Shown piece after piece: positions 17,705 through 25,585 of a DNA stretch of 36,105 nucleotides. Source of the DNA: Candidatus Daviesbacteria bacterium (GTDB taxonomy: Bacteria; Patescibacteriota; Microgenomatia; Daviesbacterales; UBA10151); contig JACPEZ010000012.1 of assembly GCA_016183225.1 (NCBI GenBank), forward strand, positions 1 to 36,105, in the 5' to 3' direction. Numbering within the stretch: position 1 is the stretch's first letter; each line of letters begins with the position of its first letter. Below the pieces are notes generated by a model. The model did no database searches, was not told the origin of the DNA, and was given only the letters and a program-made list of their open reading frames with translations. A program made the position numbers and the translations under genes.

Positions 17705-19066
17705 TTAAGGTATAAAGGAGGCAGTCAAAAAGTCTAATTTTTTACCTAATCTTTGATAGATCGAAAGATCAGCGTTTCTTTTGATAAACTGCTGTACCTG
17801 CGAGTAAGAACCGCGTTGGAGAAGAGCAACCAGTTGATAGGCTAATGTTTCAATCTCAAAAAATATTTTGGAAAAATTCGGCCAAGAAACTCCTCCTGCT
17901 TCATGTAGTGCACCATGAGAGAAATATGAATTCAGTAAAATAGAACCTCCCACAATATGATTCTCATTGACTTTATTATTATGTTGATAGATTAACCAAT
18001 CAGTAAACATCCAGACAATATGCATAATAATCATTGCCTCAAGTTTATCTTGAGAGATTAATCCTTTGACCACCAGGTGTTTGCTGTGTTCTAAACCAGA
18101 GGCAAAACTATTCGCCTCATCAATAGGACCATAAAGCTCCTTAAGTCTTTCTCTGCTTCCTGAGAATTTATGAAGCATTCTGCCTAATTCATAAATCAAA
18201 GCATTGAAACTTACGGCTTCATATAACAGTTCTCTTGAATATTTTTGGGCGAAACGTTTCTCGAAAAGTGATTTAAAAATGTAATAGTATAATTTTTTAA
18301 ACCTAAGATCCATTTGTGACTGGTAGATCAAAACCTTGGCTCCGTGTTGCTGCATTACATCTAAATCTGAAGGGAAATGTTCTCTTGAAAAGATGGTATC
18401 TGCCATATAACCCGAGCTAGCAAGACAATTCTCTACAAGTATAGCAACGCCCTTTTTAGGAATGTTCGTTGAATGATATTTTTCAGTACTTAGTTTTGCA
18501 GATGCATAAAGAGTATCTTTTATTTTTTCAGCAAATGCTGTTTTTTCTTTATGTATAATCCCAACATGGGCCTGAAATATTCGTTTTATAAAAAGTATCT
18601 TGTCTAGATATCTTTCAAAAGGCCCTACACTAAAATCTATATTGGAATTTTTAACATTTAACCAAGCAATATCCGCCTCTCTATAACTACCGTCTATTAA
18701 AGATTTTGCCCTGGCTTTTAGGTAGAACCTTAAAGATTTGTTCTTACAAATCCTAGCTGCTTTTTCTATTTTTTTAGAAATTGGTATAAGATACTCTGCG
18801 TATTTCTGATGATAAGGAACAGCTTCCAATTGAACGTTTTTCTTCTCCACAAAGCTAAATGGTGAAAGTATTTCCGGGTCTTTTTTGGCAGCTTCCTCCA
18901 AAACCTTTTTAGAGATCCCTTTGGGATAAAAACCATCTTTAAGTTGGAGCTCATAAACTCTGGCCACTTCTTTTACCACTCCCCCTAGGATGGCTAAAAC
19001 CTTTTTATCATCTTCTGATAATCCGGCGTAAACTTTTTTATCTGGCTTAAACTTCCTGTAAATCAT
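17705..19066 (-). CDS. M49 (DPP III)-like protein lacking zinc ligands, predicted pseudoenzyme
   Basis: 'GFYPKGISKKVLEEA', 'KNKSLRFYLKARAKSLIDGSYREADIAWLNVKNSNIDFSVGPFERYLDKI', 'LIYELGRMLHKFSGSRERLKELYGPIDEANSFASGL': YELGR where HExxH is expected. Confidence 0.65.
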   Translation of the reverse strand: MIYRKFKPDKKVYAGLSEDDKKVLAILGGVVKEVARVYELQLKDGFYPKGISKKVLEEAAKKDPEILSPFSFVEKKNVQLEAVPYHQKYAEYLIPISKKIEKAARICKNKSLRFYLKARAKSLIDGSYREADIAWLNVKNSNIDFSVGPFERYLDKILFIKRIFQAHVGIIHKEKTAFAEKIKDTLYASAKLSTEKYHSTNIPKKGVAILVENCLASSGYMADTIFSREHFPSDLDVMQQHGAKVLIYQSQMDLRFKKLYYYIFKSLFEKRFAQKYSRELLYEAVSFNALIYELGRMLHKFSGSRERLKELYGPIDEANSFASGLEHSKHLVVKGLISQDKLEAMIIMHIVWMFTDWLIYQHNNKVNENHIVGGSILLNSYFSHGALHEAGGVSWPNFSKIFFEIETLAYQLVALLQRGSYSQVQQFIKRNADLSIYQRLGKKLDFLTASFIP

Positions 19067-19554
19067 TTTATCTCCAGTACTTTACACTTATAGCGAACGA
19101 TTGGCGTTGCTACATCCACCTCTTCCCCTTTTTTAGCGCCCAGCAGGGCCATGCCCAAAGGAGACTCGTTGGAAATCCTTTTTTTGGAAGGATCTGCCTC
19201 CACCCTGCCCACAATTTTAAACTCATCAATGCCGTCATCCATTTCTATTTTAACAGTTGACCCAATCACCACAAAATCCGTTGTTTGTTTCTCCGAAATG
19301 ACTCTGGCGTTTTTTAACACTTCTTCCAGCTCGGAAATCCTGTTTTCCATCAGGGATTGCTCTTCCACAGCCGCATCGTATTCTGAATTTTCCGTGATAT
19401 CCCCGTATTCTCTGGCCTGATGAATTCTCTCGGCAATTTGGACTCTTTTGGTTTTTTTAAGATAGTCAAGCTCGACCCTGGCATCTGACAGGCCTTTGGA
19501 GGTCAGATAAGTGTTTTTAGCTTTTTCAACCCTTGGTATTTTTGACATCGGCAA
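19063..19554 (-). CDS. greA: Transcription elongation factor GreA/GreB family
   Basis: 'YLTSKGLSDARVELDYLKKTKRVQIAERIHQAREYGDITENSEYDAAVEEQSLMENRISELEEVLKNA'. Confidence 0.95.
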   Translation of the reverse strand: MPMSKIPRVEKAKNTYLTSKGLSDARVELDYLKKTKRVQIAERIHQAREYGDITENSEYDAAVEEQSLMENRISELEEVLKNARVISEKQTTDFVVIGSTVKIEMDDGIDEFKIVGRVEADPSKKRISNESPLGMALLGAKKGEEVDVATPIVRYKCKVLEIK

Positions 19555-19589
19555 ATTTTAATTTAAATTCCCGCAAATGTCAATTAATG

Positions 19590-19663
19590 TAGCGCGTAGG
19601 GGATTTGAACCCCTGATTTGGTCGTTGAGAACGACCCGTCCTGGGCCACTAGACGAACGCGCC
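19590..19663 (-). tRNA. tRNA-Glu (anticodon CUC)
   Basis: Minus strand GGCGCGT-TC-GTCTAGTGGCCCAGGAC-G-GGTCG-TTCTCAA-CGACC-AAATC-AGGGG-TTCAAAT-CCCCT-ACGCGCT-A. CCA not encoded. Confidence 0.93.
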
Positions 19664-19723
19664 AATTTATCCGCAGTATAGCAATTATTGACCTAAATAT
19701 AAAGCTTCTGTTACTCTTAAAAC

Positions 19724-19894
19724 ATGTCAACTGCTCTTTTGATATTGACAGCCATCACGAGTATTGTTGCGGTTGCGGCAGCAATAATTTGGATTTTAAA
19801 CTTAAGGAGGAAGCTGGCTGAAAGCGCCAGAAATGCAGCGCAACCGGGAGCTGACAGGCTACAGCGAAACGGAAATTCAAGGCAGACCAATTGA
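19724..19894 (+). CDS. Short ORF encoding a TM helix; probable original N-terminus of the histidine kinase, out of frame with it
   Basis: MSTALLILTAITSIVAVAAAIIWILNLRRKLAESARN...*; preceded by TTGACC-N18-TACTCT-N6-ATG. Confidence 0.5.
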   Translation: MSTALLILTAITSIVAVAAAIIWILNLRRKLAESARNAAQPGADRLQRNGNSRQTN

Positions 19895-20852
19895 TCAGAT
19901 GATTAAACTTTTTAGTGAACAGGAAGAAATTCTACCCAAAACTTATTGCCGGGGCAGTTTCAATAAACCCGTCAAAGTGGTGGGGAAAGAAGGCAAGCAA
20001 ACAAAAGTTAACCTGATGACCACCCAGGCAGAGGGAACAGTCCAAACCAATTTAAGCTGTATTTTAATTTTGCATGATTTATCCAAAGAAGAAGAACTGG
20101 AGCAAATGAAACTGGATTTTGTTTCCATGGCTTCACATGAACTAAAAACCCCTTTAACCAATATCATCGGCTATTTGTCGGTATTTATTGAGGAAAACCG
20201 CCCCAAGCTGACCAAAGAACAGGCAGAACTGCTGGATAGAAGCCTGGTTTCGGCCAGACAACTCCAGGCCCTGGTGGAAAATCTTTTAAGCGTTAACAAA
20301 ATAGAAAGAGAGCAGATGGCTGTCAGTGTGGAACAGGTTGATTTAAACGCTGTTTTGGACAAAGCAGTTGAGGATTTGCAAAATCAGGCTAAACTCAAAA
20401 ATATCATTTTAAACTATACCAAAGATGCGACCCTGCCAAAAGTTATGGCCGATCCTCTGCGCCTGGCCGAGGTGATCAATAACCTGGTGGCCAATGCCAT
20501 CAGTTATACCGGGGCAGGAGGGCGGGTCAGCGTTTACTCAAATAGCGCTCCCAACGAGATCGTCACCACTGTTGAGGATACCGGGGTCGGCATCCCGGCC
20601 GAGGCTATCCCGCACCTGTTTAATAAATTCTTTCGCGTATCCAACACTTTGCAAAAAGGCAGCAAAGGAACCGGTTTGGGGCTTTACATCAGTAAATCCA
20701 TCATTCAAAAATTAAACGGCAGAATCTGGGTAGAATCCGAGCCGGGCAAAGGATCTAAATTCCATTTTAGTTTGCCAATAGTCCAAGAAGCAACTCTTAA
20801 CAGCAACAGATTCGTTTCCGAAGCCATTCAAACAGGGGCTTTGAATTATTGA
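19833..20852 (+). CDS. Histidine kinase: truncated PAS, HisKA and HATPase_c
   Basis: 'ELTGYSETEIQGRPIDQM', H-box 'FVSMASHELKTPLTNI', N-box 'NNLVANAISYT', G-boxes 'VEDTGVGIP', 'KGTGLGLYI'. First ATG taken as the start; true start unclear. Confidence 0.9.
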   Translation: MQRNRELTGYSETEIQGRPIDQMIKLFSEQEEILPKTYCRGSFNKPVKVVGKEGKQTKVNLMTTQAEGTVQTNLSCILILHDLSKEEELEQMKLDFVSMASHELKTPLTNIIGYLSVFIEENRPKLTKEQAELLDRSLVSARQLQALVENLLSVNKIEREQMAVSVEQVDLNAVLDKAVEDLQNQAKLKNIILNYTKDATLPKVMADPLRLAEVINNLVANAISYTGAGGRVSVYSNSAPNEIVTTVEDTGVGIPAEAIPHLFNKFFRVSNTLQKGSKGTGLGLYISKSIIQKLNGRIWVESEPGKGSKFHFSLPIVQEATLNSNRFVSEAIQTGALNY

Positions 20853-20869
20853 CTTATCTAATATACAAT

Positions 20870-21292
20870 ATGTTAATGGATCCAACAGCAAAAAAAATTT
20901 TACTGGTTGAGGATGAGGATTTTATCAGAGAGCTTTATGTCAGACAACTGACCAAAGCAGGATTCCAGGTTAAAGCCGCTGTGGACGGGCCAAGCGGACT
21001 GGAAATGTTAAAAGCAGAAACTTTTGACCTGTTGCTTTTGGATATCATGCTGCCGGGTATGAATGGTTTGCAGCTTCTGCGGGAGTTTAAAACCCAAAAT
21101 CCTCAATCTCCCATGATCACCATACTTTTAACCAATTTGGGTCAGGAAGCGGTCATTAAAGAAGGATTTGAGCTGGGGGCCCAGGCTTATTTAATTAAGG
21201 CATCCTACACTCCGGATCAGGTGGTTCAAGAAGTAAAAAACGCCCTAATGGGCGGCCAACCCCTCCCTCCCCCAAATCCAACTCAATCATGA
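20870..21292 (+). CDS. Receiver-only response regulator
   Basis: 'KKILLVEDEDFIRELYVRQL', phospho-acceptor 'LLLLDIMLPGMNG', 'YLIKASYTPDQVV'. Confidence 0.9.
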   Translation: MLMDPTAKKILLVEDEDFIRELYVRQLTKAGFQVKAAVDGPSGLEMLKAETFDLLLLDIMLPGMNGLQLLREFKTQNPQSPMITILLTNLGQEAVIKEGFELGAQAYLIKASYTPDQVVQEVKNALMGGQPLPPPNPTQS

Positions 21293-21813
21293 TTCGGCGA
21301 ATTGGTGAAGAAGTCATTTTCAAAACGAAACTTTTTACCATCAAAGATATAGACATTGCATTTAACCAAAAAAGGGTTACTTATCAGATTTTGGAAAAAA
21401 GAGATACAGCATTAATTGTACCAATAAATGAAAAAGGTGAATTAATCCTAGTTAGAGAATATTTCTATGCAATTGATGAATACCAGCTAGGTCTACCAAA
21501 AGGGAAAATTGAGGAAGGACATGATGATTTAACAACTGCCAATAAGGAGTTACAAGAAGAAACAGGACTTAAGGCCGGAAAACTAGATAAACTTGGAGTA
21601 TTAACTATGTCTCCTGGATATTTAACTCAAAGAACTCATGTATTTTTGGCCCAAGTTTTAACAACCAGCAAATTGGAAGGTGACGAGGAATATGAATTGG
21701 AAATTATTAAATATCCCTTTGGTAAATTTGAGAAACTGATAGATGCAGGTAAACTTACTGAAGCTAGAATGATAGCGGCTTTATATCTTGCAAAAAGATT
21801 CCTGGAGAAATAA
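21289..21813 (+). CDS. NUDIX hydrolase, ADP-ribose pyrophosphatase-like
   Basis: Nudix box 'GLPKGKIEEGHDDLTTANKELQEETGLKAG'. ATGA overlap with the receiver gene. Confidence 0.9.
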   Translation: MIRRIGEEVIFKTKLFTIKDIDIAFNQKRVTYQILEKRDTALIVPINEKGELILVREYFYAIDEYQLGLPKGKIEEGHDDLTTANKELQEETGLKAGKLDKLGVLTMSPGYLTQRTHVFLAQVLTTSKLEGDEEYELEIIKYPFGKFEKLIDAGKLTEARMIAALYLAKRFLEK

Positions 21814-21819
21814 TCTATG

Positions 21820-21849
21820 AATATACACCTATACATATAAGTGTATATT
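21820..21849. promoter_or_regulatory. 30-nt near-perfect palindrome, second copy of the TrpR-like operator motif
   Basis: AATATACACCTATA-CA-TATAAGTGTATATT, one mismatched pair; core matches 22411-22434 at 23 of 24 positions. Confidence 0.8.
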
Positions 21850-21859
21850 ATTCTCACTA

Positions 21860-22405
21860 TTAACCCTTTCTCTTTTTAAGTTTTCTAAAATCCTCATTAA
21901 TTTCTTCTTTTAATTCTCGATCTATGGCATTTTTTTCTTTCATACTGACTAAGAATTTTTTTAGATTTTTATCTTCTTTTTTCTTTGAAGCGGAAGAAAG
22001 ATAATAAGCCAATATGTCAGGCAGGCCGTAGCCCACTCCCGGAGTTTTCCTAGGAATAGAAACTTGCTTTCTTTCCGGCAGCCGGCGGATAACTTTTTTC
22101 AGTCCATCTCCTGCATTATCTAGCCAGATCCTCACCTTAGTTACCGTAGCAAAACTGCAATGAAGTTCCGAAACTATATCTTCGTGCTTATATCCGGTTA
22201 AAAGAAACTTGGCAATACGCAACCTCTTGGCCAAGATTTTTACTTCATCTTCTGTTAATAAATCCTGAATGAATAAAGCCGCGTCCAAAGGCTTGTTAGC
22301 CAAAGCAAAAGCATTGATTAAATCAAAAACTAAATCCTGCTGCTGGGTGTAAGAAAATTTATCCAACCGTTTCTCTTTATAATTGAAATAATTAAACTTC
22401 CCCAT
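21860..22405 (-). CDS. TrpR/YerC-like transcriptional repressor with C-terminal extension
   Basis: 'LLTEDEVKILAKRLRIAKFLLTGYKHEDIVSELHCSFATVTKVRIWLDNAGDGLKKVI'. Confidence 0.85.
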   Translation of the reverse strand: MGKFNYFNYKEKRLDKFSYTQQQDLVFDLINAFALANKPLDAALFIQDLLTEDEVKILAKRLRIAKFLLTGYKHEDIVSELHCSFATVTKVRIWLDNAGDGLKKVIRRLPERKQVSIPRKTPGVGYGLPDILAYYLSSASKKKEDKNLKKFLVSMKEKNAIDRELKEEINEDFRKLKKRKG

Positions 22406-22410
22406 TATTT

Positions 22411-22434
22411 ATACACTTATACATATAAGTGTAT
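22411..22434. promoter_or_regulatory. 24-nt perfect palindrome at the TrpR-like promoter, putative autoregulatory operator
   Basis: ATACACTTATA-CA-TATAAGTGTAT, 6-29 nt before the start codon. Confidence 0.8.
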
Positions 22435-22484
22435 GATGCAATAAACAATTTATCAATTATCAATGTGAAAATAAAACCTAGAAG

Positions 22485-22565
22485 TTATTTCTTATTCTCG
22501 GGAGGTTCTGGTAAAGTATCCAAAGCTTCCAAACCATTAATAAATGCCCTCATGCTAATTATCAT
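22485..22565 (-). CDS. Candidate 26-aa small ORF coupled to the 50-aa ORF
   Basis: MIISMRAFINGLEALDTLPEPPENKK, ATGA overlap with the preceding stop. Confidence 0.35.
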   Translation of the reverse strand: MIISMRAFINGLEALDTLPEPPENKK

Positions 22566-22714
22566 CTGGCCGGTGCACCCCGTAACCAATCAAGCAGAGA
22601 CCCCCTCACTTCTTCAACCTGTTCTGGAGAAGGTTCTGGTTGTCTCATTGTCCATGCCCATAGTTCTTCTGCGTTAAGCTTAGTAGGATCAAAACCTTGG
22701 TTATGTTCTACCAT
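22562..22714 (-). CDS. Candidate 50-aa small ORF
   Basis: MVEHNQGFDPTKLNAEELWAWTMRQPEPSPEQVEEVRGSLLDWLRGAPAR, preceded by AAGGAG-N5-ATG. Confidence 0.5.
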   Translation of the reverse strand: MVEHNQGFDPTKLNAEELWAWTMRQPEPSPEQVEEVRGSLLDWLRGAPAR

Positions 22715-22729
22715 TTAATCTCCTTATTT

Positions 22730-22755
22730 TGAAAAAAACAAACTTGTTTATTTCA
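22730..22755 (-). terminator. AT-rich hairpin spanning the hppA stop, possible weak terminator or attenuator
   Basis: TGAAAAAAACA-aact-TGTTTATTTCA (10 of 11 pairs). Confidence 0.3.
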
Positions 22756-24754
22756 AAAATGGTACTAAAAGTAATGCTACTATGTTGACGACTTTAATCA
22801 TGGGATTAATGGCCGGGCCGGCAGTATCTTTGTAGGGGTCACCCACAGTATCCCCTGTTACTGCTGCTTTATGGGCATCGCTGCCTTTACCCCCCAATTT
22901 TCCCGACTCAATATATTTTTTGGCATTATCCCAGGCAGCTCCACCGGTGGTCATGGAGATAGCCACAAAAATCCCTGTAACTATTGACCCCACCAGCATC
23001 CCGCCCAAAGCTACCGGACCTAAAGCAAATCCAACTATTACCGGCGCCAGAACCGGTATCAAAGCCGGAATTAACATTTCTTTTTGAGCAGAAGCCGTGA
23101 CAATTTCCACACATCTGGCATAATCCGGTTTGGCTTTTCCTTCCATAATACCCTTAATCACTCTAAATTGTCTTCTGACTTCCTCCACCACTGCCCCTCC
23201 GGCCTTTCCCACTGCTTCCATGGCAAAGGAAGCAAAAAGATAGGGGAGTGATCCTCCCACAAACAGCCCCACAATCACTTTGGGATCGGACAAACTAAAC
23301 TGCAAGTCTCTACCAATCGAGGCAAACTCCTGGGAATAAGCCGCAAACAAAACTAAAGCGGCCAGACCGGCCGAAGCTATGGCATAACCTTTGGTGACTG
23401 CCTTGGTGGTATTACCCACCGCATCCAGAGGATCAGTTACAGCCCGCACTTTCGAAGGCAGATTGGCCATCTCGGCAATCCCGCCGGCATTGTCGGTAAT
23501 CGGCCCAAAAGCATCAATGGTCACCACTGTCCCGGCCAGAGAAAGCATGGCTACAGCTGCCAGAGCAATGCCATACAAACCGGCCAGCCAGAAGCTAACC
23601 AGAACTGCCGCGGAAATAAGTATGACCGGCAAAAAAGTGGATTGCATGGAAATAGCCAGCCCGGCAATAATGTTGGTGGCATGACCGGTTTTGGAAGATG
23701 AAGCAATGTGCTGAACAGGTTTATACTGACTGCCCGTATAATATTCCGTAATCCAAAAAATCGCTCCTGTTACCAGCACTCCCACCAGTGAAGATAAATA
23801 TAAATTTAAAACATTAAATTCCGGATTTTGCCCCATTAAAGCTAAGGTCAGCGGATAAAACAAAATCAGGGCAAAAATGGTGGCGGCGGCCAGACCTTTG
23901 TAAAGCGCTCCCATAACATTTTTGCCTGTTAAACGGATTATTAAACTTCCAAAAATAGATCCAAAAATGGCTGCTGCCAGCAAAACCTGGGGATAAAGCA
24001 AAGCATTGGGATAGGTTGGCAAAATCAGCGCTCCCAATAAAATGGCTGCAATGGCTGTGACCACATGAGTTTCAAAAATATCCGCTGCCATGCCGGCATC
24101 ATCGCCTACATTATCACCCACATTGTCGGCAATCACAGCCGGATTTCTCGGATCATCCTCGGGAATGCCCGCTTCCAACTTGCCTACCAGATCGGCCCCC
24201 ACATCAGCTCCTTTGGTAAAAATGCCCCCACCCAAACGGGCAAAAACCGAAATCAAAGATCCGCCAAAACCCAAACCAACCAGAGCTTTTAAATCCTGAC
24301 CGCTCCACTGGAAAAAGCCAAAAACCGCTGCCAAAGCCAGCCCCACCACCAGAAATCCGGTGACTGCCCCACCTTTGTAAGCTAGAGAAAAAGCTTGCGG
24401 CAAACCCTGTTTGGCCTCTTCTGCCACCCGCACATTAGTTCGAACTGCCACACTCATACCGATAAATCCGGCCAAGGCGGAAAGAGTAGCGCCCACCAGA
24501 AAACCAATGGCGCTGTTTTGACCCAGGAAATAATAGATAACGCCTGCTAAAACTGCAGCCACCACAGCCACTACCATGTATTGTCTTTTCAAATAAGCTG
24601 CTGCTCCCACTTGAATGGCTCTGGCAATCTCCTGCATCCTCTCATCCCCTTTTGGTCGTCGCACAATATCCCAAATCAGATAGAGGCCATAAAAAATGGC
24701 TGCCCCTACGGCAGACCAGATGATTAAGTTAACGTTGCTGATAATTAAGTCCAC
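22748..24754 (-). CDS. hppA: Membrane-bound proton-pumping pyrophosphatase, K+-independent type
   Basis: 668 aa, GTG start, '[55 protein letters not shown]', '[19 protein letters not shown]', '[26 protein letters not shown]'. Confidence 0.97.
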   Translation of the reverse strand: MDLIISNVNLIIWSAVGAAIFYGLYLIWDIVRRPKGDERMQEIARAIQVGAAAYLKRQYMVVAVVAAVLAGVIYYFLGQNSAIGFLVGATLSALAGFIGMSVAVRTNVRVAEEAKQGLPQAFSLAYKGGAVTGFLVVGLALAAVFGFFQWSGQDLKALVGLGFGGSLISVFARLGGGIFTKGADVGADLVGKLEAGIPEDDPRNPAVIADNVGDNVGDDAGMAADIFETHVVTAIAAILLGALILPTYPNALLYPQVLLAAAIFGSIFGSLIIRLTGKNVMGALYKGLAAATIFALILFYPLTLALMGQNPEFNVLNLYLSSLVGVLVTGAIFWITEYYTGSQYKPVQHIASSSKTGHATNIIAGLAISMQSTFLPVILISAAVLVSFWLAGLYGIALAAVAMLSLAGTVVTIDAFGPITDNAGGIAEMANLPSKVRAVTDPLDAVGNTTKAVTKGYAIASAGLAALVLFAAYSQEFASIGRDLQFSLSDPKVIVGLFVGGSLPYLFASFAMEAVGKAGGAVVEEVRRQFRVIKGIMEGKAKPDYARCVEIVTASAQKEMLIPALIPVLAPVIVGFALGPVALGGMLVGSIVTGIFVAISMTTGGAAWDNAKKYIESGKLGGKGSDAHKAAVTGDTVGDPYKDTAGPAINPMIKVVNIVALLLVPFLK

Positions 24755-24761
24755 GAGAAAG

Positions 24762-24791
24762 AATTTACACTACCCTGCTTTGTTTAGTCAA
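24762..24791 (-). promoter_or_regulatory. hppA promoter TTGACT-N18-TAAATT, 7 nt before GTG
   Basis: -35 at 24786-24791, -10 at 24762-24767. Confidence 0.55.
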
Positions 24792-24833
24792 GTACGGATC
24801 TTAACTGACGGGCTATCCTTACTATATCTCTTA

Positions 24834-25535
24834 CTATCGATATCTCTTAAACTTTTTCCACAATTGTTTGAGAAAACTAGGTTTTTGTTTACTTAATTCT
24901 CTTCTAATATATTGTAATTGAGCGAGAAAATCTCTTGTTGCCCGGGTGTTTTGCTCTCTTAATTCATTAACATGATAAGAGTATACTGACTCAGCTATTG
25001 CATAACCATACGTTAAATCCAAAATCATTAATTCCCAACTACCATCAGGATGAACAACAAACTCAAATGGATCATCAAAAGGTAATCTTATTCGTTCTGA
25101 ATTTGCAATATCCAAGTATTCTTTCGTTTTTCTGTCTATTGACTGGAAATTGCCAGGTTGCGTTAATTGTAGAAATACTCTATCAACATTTAATCTTGGC
25201 CTACTTCTTATCTCGTGAATATCGTGCAAAGAAGTTAGAAGACTCTTCCCATATATTTCACTACCATCTGCTTTTATATCTGTAACTAGCAATGTATTCC
25301 TTGAGCTTACTCGTAAAGTAGGCACAACAGGTAACCCTGCTTTTCTGAAAATATGCCAATTATTGATGTAACTCTGATTAAATTCTCTTTCAACGAGAAA
25401 TATCCGTCTTCTACCAACTCTACCTTCAAGAACATGTTTTGTCTCAGCGCCCTCAGGTATTTTAAAAACTCCGCTGATTTCTATTCCGATAGGTTTCCTG
25501 CCAGATTCAGGATTTGCTGTAATTTGTTCAGTCAT
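24834..25535 (-). CDS. Hypothetical protein, possibly kinase-like fold
   Basis: 233 aa; 'RRIFLVEREF', 'NTLLVTDIKADG', 'FEFVVHPDGSWELMILDLTYGYA' only loosely resembles atypical kinases. -10 TATAAT upstream. Confidence 0.5.
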   Translation of the reverse strand: MTEQITANPESGRKPIGIEISGVFKIPEGAETKHVLEGRVGRRRIFLVEREFNQSYINNWHIFRKAGLPVVPTLRVSSRNTLLVTDIKADGSEIYGKSLLTSLHDIHEIRSRPRLNVDRVFLQLTQPGNFQSIDRKTKEYLDIANSERIRLPFDDPFEFVVHPDGSWELMILDLTYGYAIAESVYSYHVNELREQNTRATRDFLAQLQYIRRELSKQKPSFLKQLWKKFKRYR

Positions 25536-25585
25536 TTCTTGAACTATTATCTATTATACAAGATGGAGAACAACAGCTAATAAAC

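Noticed and set aside
19590-19663. G1-U72 first pair and A73 discriminator in tRNA-Glu
   Set aside because: Slightly unusual, but the cloverleaf is otherwise standard, so it is not reported as a finding.
22429-22677. Plus-strand 82-aa ORF
   Set aside because: No family-like composition or SD; it begins inside the operator palindrome and lies antisense to two minus-strand small ORFs with better start signals.
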